In this document: one piece after another, positions 13,001 through 28,000 of the stretch
Layout: each line of letters opens with the position of its first letter
Numbering within the stretch: the stretch's first letter is position 1
NCBI GenBank assembly: GCA_008711295.1
Contig: VUYV01000090.1
Span: forward strand, 193,413-257,412
Direction: 5' to 3'
Source of the DNA: Anarhynchus alexandrinus
Lineage: Eukaryota; Chordata; Aves; Charadriiformes; Charadriidae
DNA length: 64,000 nucleotides
Notes under the pieces: model-generated
Seen by the model: the letters and a program-made list of their open reading frames with translations, nothing else
Databases searched by the model: none
What the model was told of the DNA's origin: nothing
Position numbers and translations under genes: made by a program

Positions 13001-16000
13001 ATTTGCCTTTACCTAGTAGGTAAAAACAACCCCACACTTCCTATTACACAGAACTTATATTCACCATCTTTGGACTTCTGCATCAGACATACAGCTTAAT
13101 ATAATCTAAATTAAGCAGCTATTCCCACTGTATCAAAAGGTGTCAATAGCTACCATGCTATCAGCAAGGTGGAATCCAAATACCAAGAAAAATACTAGTC
13201 TGATGTTTTAGGATGTACGACAGCTTTTTTTGTTTTCTAAATGAACTGCAGAAAACACATCTGAATATCCTCCAGGTGCACTTTCTTCTGGAATGGATGC
13301 AGTCATTAGCAACTAATTTCATGGAAATGCAATATGCCAGGTATTTTCCTGAACACAGCTCTAAAGAACTCAAAGAGAAAACTACATAAACTGGCAGGTT
13401 CAAAGAATGCTTTTATGCTTCACCAGATTTAGTAATCTAGCTGCTCCCTTACAGTCCTATATTCCTATTTCTGGTTCTTTTTTTTCCCTTTCATTTCTAC
13501 CTGTTCTCCTCCAACAAGCCATAAAACTATGTATACCTCACTAAGATCTCAAGAAAACAAGAAAGACAAGGTATAGGACTCATTCTTTTCAGTGGGGGAA
13601 AAATGTGCAGCAAGTTCATCACTACACAGATACATCTCTCTCCTATTCCTAAGCATTAACCAGTATTGATTCAAAAATTCAGTGGTACCCAGCGCTCAAG
13701 AAACCTGTAGCTGCTGGACATCAGCTAAAAATTCACCGTTGAAGTGAAAATAAAATCTAAAAACCACAAGAAGAATTAAAGCCATTGGGGTCTGTGGCCA
13801 GACACTATTCTCTCCCAGCTGCACTGGACTACTTCAGTCCAACAACTACTGGCACCTGCTATGAGAAACCAAAGCCAACCCTGCTCCCTCATCTGATTTG
13901 AGGTGCTTATGAAAGTGTAATTCCTGGGATCCTTACAAATATTTATTTGTCCTGAAATACAACCACATCAAATAAGACTACTGTATTTTGCTGCCAGAGT
14001 ACAGATAACCTCTGTATGACATGTATGAATGTCCTGAAGCAATCTCCCTGAAACTATATCTTCATGGTTTAACAACCTTTTCTCCAGCTTATGGAGAGCT
14101 CTGAAATTCCTTTGAAAAGACTATTTGTAACTGTGTAACTCTTCACGATATGCTTAGTCATGTGCACATTCATAGCAAACATTCATATAGCAAAGAGCTG
14201 AATTTTTTGGACCTAGAAGAAGTGATCATCACCTTTCACACACAGAAAGAGCACACACAGTCCTTACTTCACTTGACCCTGAGGAAGATAGACAGTGTTT
14301 TGTCTGTGTACTCATTAAAGAATTTCCATGGCACCAGGACTTCCTTTTCCCCTTATGTTAAGAAACATCAAGATTTCAGTCAGATGCAGTCACCGACTAA
14401 AGTTCATTGAGACAATTTCTCAAGAGCAGAGCAACCAACACACACTCAGCCACACTAAAGGAGTCACTCTTCTGCTTTCCTTTTCTCAATGAAAGCAGCT
14501 TTTAATTGAGGTCAGAGATCCTGATTATAGTACTAGCTTAGTTCTTGCACAAAAAGAACAAAAAAATCCTATTGATTTTCAAGAGCAAACAGATGACCCA
14601 TATGGCACCTTCAGTCTTTAAAAAGAAAGGACTAAAGAACTTTTTACTAAATATATTACTTGTGATCCTCCAATTTAAAACATCTCTGCCAGTATATATA
14701 ACACTTCAGAAAGTCAGGCCAAGTGTGAATATGACAACACACACTGTATTCAGAAACTGAATGCCTCTCTGCCTTCCTGTGCGTCCACCCTGAATGCGCA
14801 ATGCTTTCAGTGTGAGAAACCTAGTGTGTTGCAGACCTTCAATAAATCAATACCTGGGTAAGCCTCCCTGGGGGATACAGAGTTCCTGCTCCCCATATAA
14901 GAATATCTAGGCACCAAAGAAATACCTGGGTAACAGGGAACCAAGCCATGCAAAACTTTAAGCATCGGTGTTGAACCCAAATGAATCCCTACATGACGCC
15001 TTAGTTGAGGAAGTTTCAGGGTGAAAGGCAATGTAATACTTTATTAGCTCCCCTGTTTGAGTTTCTTCCTCTCCCCCACCCCCAGTGAAAAAAACAGTAA
15101 CGTGATTTTGAAACCTGGTCTCCAAAGCAGAGATAAAAATACTATGAAGAAAGTGTATCCAAAATAATTCATGATGTTATTTACAAGAACTAAGCTTGAT
15201 TTTGTGAAAATACAGCATTTCTCCAAGCACATGATCTGCTAGGCATGAAAAATACCAGGAATGTGCACCTGACTAAGGAATACAAATTCCACAAGCAAAA
15301 CACTAGTTAAAAGAGACATGACTATCAACTTTTGAGGCAAAATATGACATCTGAATAACTGGAAAAGTAGTAAAATAGTGAAGAAAATTCAATTAAAAAA
15401 AGTTAATAACCTGAGCCCAAGGAATCAAAAAGAAAGGGAAGAAAATTAAACAGAATTCATCATCTCATCAAGTCATCTTTGACTTGAACACTGGAGCTCA
15501 AAAAAAAAAGCCTTTTTACCACTCTTATATGCTTTTACCTACTTAACCCACCCACCTACTTCAGTGCAATTTCTCTATCTTTGCTTAATGTAAGGATGTA
15601 TTAAAAATCAACTACCATTAACACAGACTGGCAACATTTCAAGCTCTTTAGTCGTATGTGTCCCTCAAACAATTCAAGGAAAACTCCCATCCCATTGCTA
15701 TTGGCACAAAGATGGCCAGCTGATCCTGATTCCTATCTGTGCTAAGAAGGAAGCCAGCAGAGATTGCCAGTTTGCCCTATATCCCCAGACAGAAACCTAG
15801 TGGCATTTAAAGTCTCATGAAAAAAAGTATCTTGAACCATTCCCTCAGGTCTGCACACTATGTGATTTACCTCATATAGCTTGTGACCCTATAAAGATTC
15901 TGATCTTTTTATATTAGAAAGGTCAAGAAGACTTGTCACCTCCAAAATAAAATATAGGTAGCACTATTTAGCTGGAAACCACAATTAGAAAATACACACT

Positions 16001-19000
16001 CTTTCAATATGGAACTAGACTGCTGATTTGTTCAGCATTATTAATTCTCTACACTAGAGAGGACAGTGTTCCTAATATCAAACTCACCATCATGCTTTAA
16101 TTCTAGCCCCAGGAAGTTTAGAAAACTAGAAAGATTTTTATTAAAAATTATACATAAGGATGAGAAATCAAGTCAGGTTTAAAATGATGGTGTCTGTGAA
16201 AAATCTAAGAAACATTAAAGACTTTAAAAACAAGTGCTCTTACCAGCATCATTAGCATCATCCAGTTTCGGAATGCCCTTGATTTTACTGTGTTTCACCG
16301 ATGAACATTTTTTGTTCAGCTGAGTTTGTGCCTTAAATTTGACCCAATTCAAAATACTCTCTATGATACCACAGTTAGAGGCCTAAAAGTAACAGATCAG
16401 AATGTGGATGAGGAAAACAAAGTTTCACACAGCAGAGTCTTATACCTCAATTTTAAGTCACTGACCTAACACTTTCTCAAAGCCCTCTAAATTTTAAAAA
16501 CGGCAACATATAAAAGGTCAAGGCATTAACACATACCTTACTGTTTAGAATTTTATGCACACAAAACCAAAACACAACACTCGCACAGCTTCCTTTTCAC
16601 CCTTTGTATAATTGGTGGAAGGATAAAAAGAGGACTGAGACCTAATGAGAGGTTGTCTTAAGCTGTGTGGTTGATGTGCTGAGACATTTTAGGCCCCAAG
16701 CACCTGCTTCCTGGACTTTAACAGCAAAACCTGACCTTATGGGATATTTGTGACCATTTAAAGTTTCTTTGGAAATGACTGAAAATTGCTGCAAGACAAT
16801 TAAAAGCATTTAAGAATACGGCTCTATATCAACCAGTTGAGAAACTGATAACATTTTAAGAAACACATCTGTAGCAAAATTAGCATATAGCATATTTTCT
16901 AAACTAAAACTGCTTTAGGTTTGGTTTCACATCAAAAGAAAATAGAGGTGGAGCAAAATACTGTGAGCTTTGGCTTTTTGTTATCCCCCATAATACAGCA
17001 CTCATTGGTTAGAGATTCTGCTGCACATTTAACACCTCTGGAGATCAATGTTCACTTCTGGGAATATTAGAAACACTGTAAATCAAACCTACTGATAGAA
17101 ATACAGAACAAAATCTGAAGAATGAATACAAGATTGTATTATTTTTTCCTGTAAGTTCTATGTGAATGTCACCAGTAACACAGAATTAGAAGCATAAAAT
17201 ATTACACAATAAGTTGAGTTTTGATGCCAAGAGTATTAGCAGTGGCACCATTCTCCTTACTACTGCAGCTCCATTTATGCTACTGGCACTAAATAGGACT
17301 TATTATAATGAGTTCTGGCTAACAGAATTCTACTTTTCCTTCCTTGTATAAAAAATGTAGTAGAGGAAAAACCTCTATCATGTATTTCTACTAATTCATT
17401 CATTTAGAGTAGCAATTCTTCGCCCGTCTACAGCGAAAATTTCTAAACTTGTTGCCTGACAATAATGATAACTTTGAATTCTACAGCCATAATTTTGCAT
17501 TTTCTTGATTACTGGAAGAATCATGACATGTTCCCTCCCGCTCTTTTCAATTCAGTGAAAGACAATAAGACTGATGTCAAAGAATAAGGCAGACAATATT
17601 CTCAACTTCAGAAAAATATTTTATCACAAAAAATTGGTCAAGGCCTATGTTTAGGTTTTAAGAGTCAAATTCATTTCACTAATATAAATACCAGAATCTC
17701 CACCAAATGAGCTGACCAGATGAATCTCGCTTTTAAATCCAGAGCAACAGCCAAAAAACAGTCATTGCTTCCATTATTAAGGCCAGAGAATGAACAGAAG
17801 TTCCTCCATCCCACTGTCATAGTATGCTAATGTCACCAGAGCACCATAATGCACTAATTAATCTTCTGCTACATAACATACATACACTTGATCCAGTATG
17901 TCAATTCCTGCTTCACAGAAAAAAAAGAAATATGCTTTACTTACTGCTTTAAAAAATTTCTCAGATAGCTGGCACTTGGACCCAAAACTTTTAGGCTGCA
18001 ATGTCATGTTTTCCTTTGTCTGGGAATCAAATGATGGGTTCTCAATCAAGCAATTAACAAAAACCCATATATGATTCTTCACCTGTTGAAAACATAGAAA
18101 CCAATTTACTCAACAAAATTACCACATTCATCTTTTTCAACATTTTTGGATAAGTTTACTTGCCTGAAATGGTTTCACTGAAACTCCAGCTTTATTCTTC
18201 TTTTTCACCACTTCTATCAGTTTGCCCACAACCTGATCCACCACGTAATCAACATGCCTACCACCCTTATGAAGGGAATAAAAAAAAAAGAACAAAACCA
18301 TTGAATTTCCTAATAGCTTTCAACCATATTAACAAAGTTCCTGTAGTCATACTTAAATTTGAAAATCCATGCACATTTACTTGCAGCATAACAAAGGAAA
18401 ATTTGTTTTAAAGTTTCTCTTTCATGTCATTCAGTCTTCATACAACTGAGGATGATGGTTGTTACACAAAACTGAAGAAGCAGGAGACCTTTCATTCACT
18501 GTACAGTGGTGGACTTCAAATGTAGCTGCTTACAGCTTGTAACAGGATACAAGACCTTAAGAGTATGGCAGATCTGAAAATTATTCTGTAGCACTGGGAT
18601 GGTACCTGCAACACCACATGGCTGTCCACAAGTGTCTTTAAGAGGCGCATAAATAACCTTGGACTAAAAACATCACACAGTCTAATTCATCAAATTAAAC
18701 TTCCCCCATTTGGTTCATAAAAACATGTTCAAGCCTCACCCTCAGATATACAGCATCCATGCCTGTTGCTTTCCAAAAGACATTTCACCTTTTCTTAGCT
18801 GTATTTACAGAATTCTCTGAATAAATGCTATTAGCATTCTTTGCCAGCCTGAGGCTCATGTGAGGGCAAATGGAAAGCAAACTGCAAATAGCCAACCACA
18901 AGATTCAGAAAACTCTAAAAGAACAGAGCAAGACAACCTTAAGGAGATGAGCAGTTCTCTTTAAAACTCACCAGAGGCTAAACCTGCCCCAAATTCATAC

Positions 19001-22000
19001 ATGATGTAGCAAGAGATACATACAGAGTATGCAGTTAATCATAAGTTGGCAAACCAAGCCCTTAGGAGACCACAGGGCAATAACCTGTAGCTAACATAAT
19101 CATGTTGCCATCTGTCTTGTAGCAAATGAGCAGTCAGCTGGACTCCCTTACAGTTACTGCCCAAATGCAGAAGGAAAAAAAAAAAGGGCTTATAAGCAAT
19201 TTCTTGCATCATCACAGTGAAGAAAAAAAAAAAGGAAAGAATACACAGGATTTTCTTCTGCCGTCGCACCATAACAGCTGAAAGTGAAACATTCACAGTG
19301 CCTGTCACAATTCTTCCCTTCATCCTAGAAAAAGGCAGACTGAGTACTGGTTATCCTTGCTTAAGACCTTTCCAACTAGATATTTGAAGTGAAGTCATAA
19401 TTGCAAGAAAACTTTTGGTGGAGGCAATGTATTCAGTTCCCAAATATGATCCCTAGCACAACAGACCCTGAGGAAGAAATAGTTATTTATGTAGTTAAAG
19501 TCTAGAAGTAATACATCAGAGAAGTTACCTTTTTGAAGCCATAAATAACTCATGCTTTGCAATATGGCAGGGTGATGAAAATACACATTATTTTCAATAT
19601 TTAAATAGTGGTTTTACTATTGATGAAATTCAGTCTAAATAGGGAAGCACTAAGCATTTGAACACCTTCAACAGGTGCCCCAAAGCTTCTATCACCTTCT
19701 CTACCTACAATTCTATTTGGACTTAAACTTTAAACTAGCTACAGAAAAAAAAACCAAAACATACTGCCAGAAGACAAGTAATTTTGAGATTAAATTGCTT
19801 GGAAAATAAAATCTTTTCACATAAGCTTTCCAGGAAAAAACAGTCTATTATAGATATATTACATTCTAACAATGACTACTGATTTACATGTATAAAAGAA
19901 ACCTAACAATTATGGGATATATTCTACAATGCAGAAGTAATCTGAATCAGAACCACCACTAAAGATAAAAAAAGCACAAACTTATATCACAGATAAAACA
20001 TTCCAGATTAGGAAGAACAATGAGTATTTGAAGGTATGTATCCTGTAGTCTTTAATTCTATGAAACAATGACTACTGAAATTGCCTAAACCAATGGTGAT
20101 AAATATATTTAAATATTTACAAGTCCATGGTGACACGGCTTCCCTGTAAAAAAGCAGGTAAAAGAGCAGGCTTTCTTTGGAAAGATGTCAAAAATACAAA
20201 TGGTCCTAAAGCCCTGGGTATCTGAAAGCTGTCTACATTTTTGATTATTCAAACATCTTCCTTTAAATTTGTAGACAAAAAGGTACAAATAATAATAAAA
20301 AGTTAAATATTAGTGGCTGTTATAGAAAGTTCATAATGCTTTAATTAAAATCTATTATCTTGTAACATATAATGGAGTGATGCAGACATATCCTACACAA
20401 TTAAAACATACCTAACTCAACACTCAACATGTTCATAGAATAGTTTGGGTTGGAAGGGACCTTAAAGATCATCCAGTTCCAACCCCCCCCTGCCATGGGC
20501 AGAGACACCTTCCACTAGACCAGGTTACTCAAAGCCCCATCCAACCTGGCCTTGAACACTTCCAGGGATGGGGCATCCACAGCTTCTCCGGGCAACATGT
20601 TCCAGTGCCTCACCACCCTCATTGTAAAAAATTTCTTCCTAATATCTAATCTAAATCTACCCTTCTTCAGTTTAAAACCATTACCCCTCATCCTATCACT
20701 ACACTCCCTGATAAAGAGCCCCTCCCCATCTTTCTTGTAGGCCCCTTTTAAGTACTGCTATAAGGTCTCCCCAGTGCCTTCTCTTCTCCAACCCCAACTC
20801 TCTCAGCTTGCCTTCACAGGAGAGGTGCTCCAGCCCTCTGATCATCTTTGTAGCCCTCCTCTGGACTTGCTCCAACAGGTCCATGTCCTTCTTATGTTGG
20901 CAGCCCCAGAGCTGGATGCAGTACTCCAGGTGGAGTCTCACCAGAGCAGCACAGAGGGGGAGAATCATCTCCCTCGACCTGCTGGCCACGCTGTTTCTGA
21001 TGCAGCCCAGGATTTGATTGGCTTTCTGGGCTGCAAGTGCACATTGCCAGCTCACGTTGAGATTCTCATCAACCAAGAGCCCCAAGTCCTTCTCCTAAGG
21101 GCTGCTCTCAATCCATTCTTCACTCAGCCTGGATTTGTGCTTGGGATTGCCCCAACCCAGGTGCAGGACCTTGCACTTGGCCTTGTTGAACTTCATGGGG
21201 TTCACATGGGCACACTTCTCAAGCTCTGGATGGCATCCCTTCCCTCCAGTGTGTCAACTGCACCACACAGCTTGGCATTGTCAGCAAACTTGTTGAGGGT
21301 GCACTGAATCCCAACATCCGTGTCACCAACAAAGCTGTTAAACAGCACCGGTCCCAGTACTGACCCCCAAGGAATGCCACTCGTCACTGGTCTCCACTTG
21401 GACATCGAGCCGTTGAACGCAACTCTTTGAGTGTGACATTCCACCCAATTCCTTATCCACCAAGTGGTCCATCCATCAAATCCACGTCTCTCCAATTTAG
21501 AGACAAGGATGTCATATGGGACAGTGTCAAATGCTTTGGCACAAGTCCACGTAGATGATATCAGTTGCTCTTCCCTTATCCACCAACGCTGTAACACCGT
21601 CATAGAAGGCCACCAAATTTGTCAGACACAATTTGACCTTAGTGAAGCCATGTTGGCTTCACCAATCACCTCCTTATTTTCCATGTGCCTTAGTATAGTT
21701 TCCAGGAGGATCTGCTCCGTGATCTTCCTGGGCACAGAGGTGAGGCTGACTGGGGCCTGTAGTTCCCCCAGTCTTCCTTTTTTCCCTTTTTAAAAATGGG
21801 GGTTATGTTTCCCCCTTTCCATTCAGTGGGAACTTCACGGGACTGCCACGACTTCTCAAACATGATGGATAGTGGCCTAGCAATTTCATCCGCCAGTTCC
21901 CTCAAGACCCACAGATGTATCTCATCAGGTCCCATGGATTTGTGCACCTTCAGGTTCCTCATCTGGTCTCAAACCTGGTCTTCTCCTACACTGAGCAATA

Positions 22001-25000
22001 CCTCATTCTCCCAGTCCCCGACTTTGCCTTCTGCGACTTGGGCGGTGTGGCTAGAGCACTTAGTGGTGAAGACTGAGGCAAAAAAGTCTTTACGTACCTC
22101 AGCCTCTTCCATATCCCAGGTAACCATGTCTCCTGTTTCCTTCCAGAGAGGGTCCAAATTTTCCTTAGTCTTCCTTTTAACACTGACGTACCTGTAGAAG
22201 CTTTTCTCTTTGCCCTTGACATCCCTGGCCAGATTTAGCTCTATCTTGGCTTTTCTCTGTATTTTACACAGAAGATCACCTTTGCTTAATATCAATTAGT
22301 GCCTTACAAAAATACAGGCTAAATAATGGTTCCTGTTCAGACCAATTTGCATTAGGACAGACAAAATAAAGAAAACACTTCTATGGAGACTTTCATCATG
22401 AGGTAACAAACAAAAAAACCCTCCTTCTTTAAAGCTGTTTTAAAGATGGAACTGAGGAGAAAAAAAGCTTTTGATGGGTATGAGGAAGTAAAGGATAGAT
22501 AAGAAAAAAGAAATGGAAAGCAACGACACCAAGAAAAAACAGCAGCCAAAAAGACAGGAAAAGAAAGAACAAACAACTAGCAAGCAAAAAACAAAAGTTA
22601 GGATTCTACATTTTAAAGCAGAATATGAATCTGAAAAGACTGAAGGAGATGTAAACTGGTTGAACTGACGGGAGATAGTAGCTGTGTTCTCAACTTAATG
22701 TAGAAAGTAGAGATGGAAAAAAAATAAGAGAGGAGGTATAAAAATGGCTTAAGATGGTAAATATTATTAGTCATAACCAAACTAGTACTTGCACTTCAAA
22801 GAAACCATCTATTGTTTCTGTCAGTCTCTAGAGTCACCTACTAAACAACAACACAAACCACTAGTGTTTTCTAGAAGCACCACACATACAAGTATATTTC
22901 ATGGCATTCCCTCTTAAAAAAAACCCACAAAAGCAAAACAAACAAACAAAACCCCCAAACCAAAAACCCCCAAAGTTAAAACACAACGGTTTTTATTCAC
23001 ATATGGATGACAGAGTTTCAGCACAGGGAGAGTTCAAGTGAAAGTTGCTACATTGTCATCCTGCCACTTTAAAGAGAATTAAATCCATTTCCAAACTGTA
23101 AAGAAAAGCTACTACAGGAAAATATCAAATTACATGTTTCAAAAACATTCCACATTTGAATGGTAATTTTTAAATGCATTACTTTTACTCATCACATTAC
23201 TGAAAACATGCTTATGGGAATATCTCAGTATATTTTTGTGTTTAAAACGTTAGCAATTTTGTTTTATTTTGTTTTTTTACAATTTCAGCTCTCCAAATAT
23301 TTTGCTAAAACTAACATCTGACATACCAAAAATTAGCTACTTACCAGTAATTCCTGTTCTTAGAAGGTATTAGTTATTGTAACAGTTCCCCGTTCCTGTG
23401 TCCATTCTTAGTGTGTAGCATTGAGTGAGGGATGTTCAGAGCTCAAAGAACCTTTCAACCATCTCACCAGTAGGTGGCACATTTACCCACTACAGAAGCA
23501 TAACAGCCTATAACTGCCCCAACTGTCAGTACATTTTAATACAATACAGAAAAAGAAAAATACCCTCTAAATCCAGAGGGCTGTCAATGATTATTATAAC
23601 TACTGTATTATGAGAAAGAGCACAACTGCATAACCTTCTTTTCCCAGAAGGTAACCATTACGATTGAATCCTAGTCTTGCAAACTTCACGATGCAAAGAC
23701 ATCTAATGAAATGGTAACAACTAAAATCTTAAAACAAAGCTCAGACTGGCTCCTATATACGTTCTATTCATACTGTTATCAATAGCCAACAGCCTCAATT
23801 AATTCTGAGGTAAACCATATTTAAATTCTATGGACAGATAAATGGTTCACATGGCAAACAAATTCAGAAGCTAATTATAAATTTGAAGTTTTCATTGAAT
23901 TAGCTATACAAATAAAATCTTATTTTCTTTTGCATTTCTTTTCTGTTATATTTATTTTATTAGAATAAATCTGAAAATGTCAAGCTCTGGAATGGTCCTG
24001 AATTTCTTGCTGAACTCCCAACAAATTTTAACGGGTTGGGATGCTCCCTCCACTGAAGTCTACTATCAGACACTGCATTATGTACTAGCTGAGCATTTCT
24101 GCTAAAATGATTATTAGTATTACAGTTAGCAGTGCCGCCATATTAAAAATATCATTAGATTGCTTTGTTAATAACTGAAGTTTCTACTACAATTTCTACT
24201 ACAGCTACTATTTGAAATTCAGAACTTGAGAAGACCATGTTTAATCAGTTTATATAAAGGTCTCACTAAAGGTTATCTGCACAACAGTAATAGCCACAAA
24301 CATTCTTTCAAATGCTGCCTCAGAGCCTGAAGTCTAATTCTATAGTGGTCTACTGTGGCAAAATTGGGAATAAATAGGGACCTGGCCAAGGTAACAAATT
24401 TATAAGAACAAAACAAGGGAGTCATGCCTCAACATAATGCCTGACCTTCTTACACACTCCTCAAAAAAAACCCAACCCATCAACCTAAAAAAAACTTGTT
24501 TGGAATTTAAAGCAAGTTTAAAAAAGGTGGACGGGAAGTTACGACTGGGTGAAATTTATCCAGAAACAGAAATGAAAAGCTTTCAGCAAACAGTGATAAA
24601 TAACCAAAAAACAGCTGAAATGAGCTCCTCACCTGTTAGCAGATAAGGGGACAGGCAGTTGACGCAGTTAGTTACTAGCCATTATGTCTCATCAGTGGGT
24701 AGTTGCACATCAATTGCTGGTGAGGTGGTTCACCGGCCCCGAACATTCCACATCCAGTCACACACATAAGGCATGGATCGGGAGAGCGGGAAAAACTAGA
24801 AATTACAACACTTACCTTTGAAGAATACACAGTACTTTTTCTATGAATTTTCTTAAAGAATATACGATAACAATGTATGTGTAACTGCATGATGGGTGTA
24901 AATTGATCCAAAAGTGTCGAATTCATTATCTTTTGAGTAAGTGTATGCAATATATTTAACTTAGTAGTCAATAAGTATTCATTTTTTTCAAATACATTTT

Positions 25001-28000
25001 CTTAACCTGATGTCAAACATTATGAAGTTTCTCTACATTGCCACCTTCTTCATAAAGGAACTGTATACATCTTTACGGTCATGCTACTTTTCTTCTTTAT
25101 GTTGCATAAAGAGGCCTGAATGAAAACCAAGTTTTAACCTTTCAACTACCAGATATGTTTGTTATCCCTAGTTTTGACAAGAATCAGATAAGCATTTAAT
25201 TAAAACACACGCTTGGAAACTAAATATTCTACAATGAAATAAACGATCCCTCTTCCCACTGAACCCTGGTTCAGCTACACTGAAACTGACATTGGAAGTT
25301 ATGTAGTAAAAATTATATACCACCAAAACACTGGCTACGCATCATCTACTACTGAGATTAACACTGATATTTCTGGGCACCTGCCTAGAGTAGGGACCCC
25401 ACTTAGTGTAACAACTGATGCTTATGAACCACTTGTGCTACCATTAGAATTTCCTTCTGTTTGACTCTCTTAGAAAAGATCTGAGCAAGGAGGGGGGTTT
25501 TAAGTGTCTGATTACAAATTCTTACCTTTCTCATCTTTTGGGGAAGCTCACAGTTAAGATTCCCTAAAAACAGCTTCACCAATGACTAGAATTGCTTGAC
25601 TGTTATTATATCACTCAACTGGTGCAATTTGTGAAGAGCAGAAATGACAAAGGTTTTCTTTCACCATGGTGGATCCCAGATCCCTAAACCTGGGTCATGC
25701 CAAACTGGTATAAGTGACAGTTACACCAGTTGGTTTCAGGTGATTGCCTGGTGCCTGACCACCCCAGCAATTTGAGAAGCACAAAGATCGTACTTTAGTA
25801 TGCTGTGCATATTACTGCTTCATCATAACTGAAGTTTTGCTGATATCATTTCACTACTACTATAATTGCTAATAAGTACAGAGAACACCTAGATCCCCTT
25901 ATATAGAAACACAAATAAAAGAAAATTAATCTCAACATTTCAGGCCAGTTTTATACATCATAAAGCAATAAATGGAAAGCCGTTTTTCAAGAACACCATT
26001 TTTACCCTCCAAAACATGCTACTACTGGCTTTAAAGGGCTTTGTACATTTTTTTTAACCTTAATTTCAGAATTATTTTATTACAATGTGTTAAAAAGGAA
26101 GGAATAAAATAGTCCCATCCATTTTATATTTAATCAATACCACGTATGCTCACATAAGACATCAGTATCACTGATAATGACTATTAGTGTTTTAAAAACT
26201 AGTGCATATTCAGAAATACTGCTATGAATGTATTCTGATTGCATTCAATTGCTCTGCCAGATACACTCATGCAAAGGATTATCTCACCTATTTATTTTTA
26301 GTATTTTTCTATCAAATATCTGACTGGGCATAACCTTAGCACGCATTTTTATCATTAATATTTTTTAATCATTTAATATAACTACTCACCTTTGTGGTAG
26401 CTATACTATTTACAAAGCTGATTTGCTGAAACCCTTTTTCACTTAAAGTGAGGCACACATCCCATCGTTCATTCACAACTTCATGAATAACTTTGAGCGC
26501 AACTCCAGTTTCATCTAGCTTGTCTTTTACGTAAAGATCTACGTAACTGCGAAATCCATTTACCTATGAGTAATACAGATAACAATTACTATTCTTTGCA
26601 TAAAATACTCAGTACACTTAAAATATTTTAAATGAGGTTCTTACAGGTAATTTCTTCCCATTCAACATGACTTTGACTCCTTTGCATGACCCAGCCAAAT
26701 CATATGCTCTTCTTGTCATGAGGGCCACAATATCCTTATCAAGTTTTTCCATTTTAAATTTAGATAGATCTGGCTGGAATGTAATGCATGTGTAGTCATC
26801 ACCATCGAAATGCTTAATCTTGGGTTCAGAGGTCTTCATCATATTGTTCATCCAAGTCTTTGGAAACAAAACATTTTAGATGTTAGTTTACAATACACAT
26901 CATCCTCTTCTTTAGTTCCATTTTCTGGCTATGCTAGGATTGCAACAGCTACCCAACAAAGAGCTCACAGACTTCTTTTAGAAGCTTCCTCTAGTGAAAC
27001 ACTACACATAAAATTAATTGCTTTACCAAGATTTGCACAAGTATTGGCAACAGCAGATTTGTGGTTTCTGTAAATATGCAGGTATCATTACATTGATCGA
27101 CATGATTCTAATGCAAATAGAGCCCACCACAGAATCGACTAAATTAGATACAAGTGAGCTACCTAAACAGTCTTTACTGCCCATCAGTATCAATGTATTA
27201 CACACTCTATATAAAGACTTATTAGTCCCTGTGCAGAGACTCAGTAATCTCTGAGATAGCATCTTTGTGGCTGTGCAGTGTACCGAAGCATACTCCTTGA
27301 CAAACCAACTTGCTCAGGCTTGACTCAGGTGTCTTGGTATTGTTCCCTGCTTAAGAACACGGGCACATTTATAAGACCAAGCAGAACTCACAGCATCTAT
27401 CAAAGTTCGGTTGTATTAAATTTTCACATTAAATTTTTGAATATACTAGAAAACATAGCACTTTATCTAAGTCATAAAGCATGCCATTTTCAAAAAGTAC
27501 ACTCAAACCAATATTAATTTGCTTTTTAGCAGTCAGCAGAAAATATTACATTTTTAAAGAGACAGGTAAAACCATTGAAATGTATTGTTTATGTAGTGAC
27601 ATGACAGCATAACCAGAAATGATTTATTTGTCCAGAAAAAAAGAGAAGGAAGCCACCAACTGGAAAAGACTCCAAAGCCAAGGAACTTTGGTATCTAATA
27701 CTCTAACAAAGTTCTTCAAACTTTTAGAAAGGTGGCCATCTCAAAGCTATATACAGTTGATCAGATTACATTCAATCCTTGGTCTGTGTGCTAATAATCA
27801 TAACAATGAGTGATGGATTCAAACAGGGAGGGAGGGGCTTTTGCACCAAAGTCCAGCTAGGCTAATGAAATTCATAACATAAACACTGAAAAATCTTTTT
27901 CTTAACACTATAAACCCAGATTCTAATACACAGGAGTACCAATTTTACTGACTGAACTATCTAGCCTGCAAACTCTACACATCCATTTGAATGTTAAATG

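Larger units (their letters stand above)
18266..26389 (-). other. TOP2B intron 8
   Basis: 8124 bp intron, the second largest here. Contains the long sense-oriented CR1 at 20433-22285, an A/C-rich tract at 22915-22982, and a possible relic DNA-transposon end near 23334. The rest is AT-rich with no assigned content. Confidence 0.9.

Noticed and set aside
20774..21307. 177-codon plus-strand frame
   Set aside because: Antisense of the CR1 ORF2 on the minus strand.
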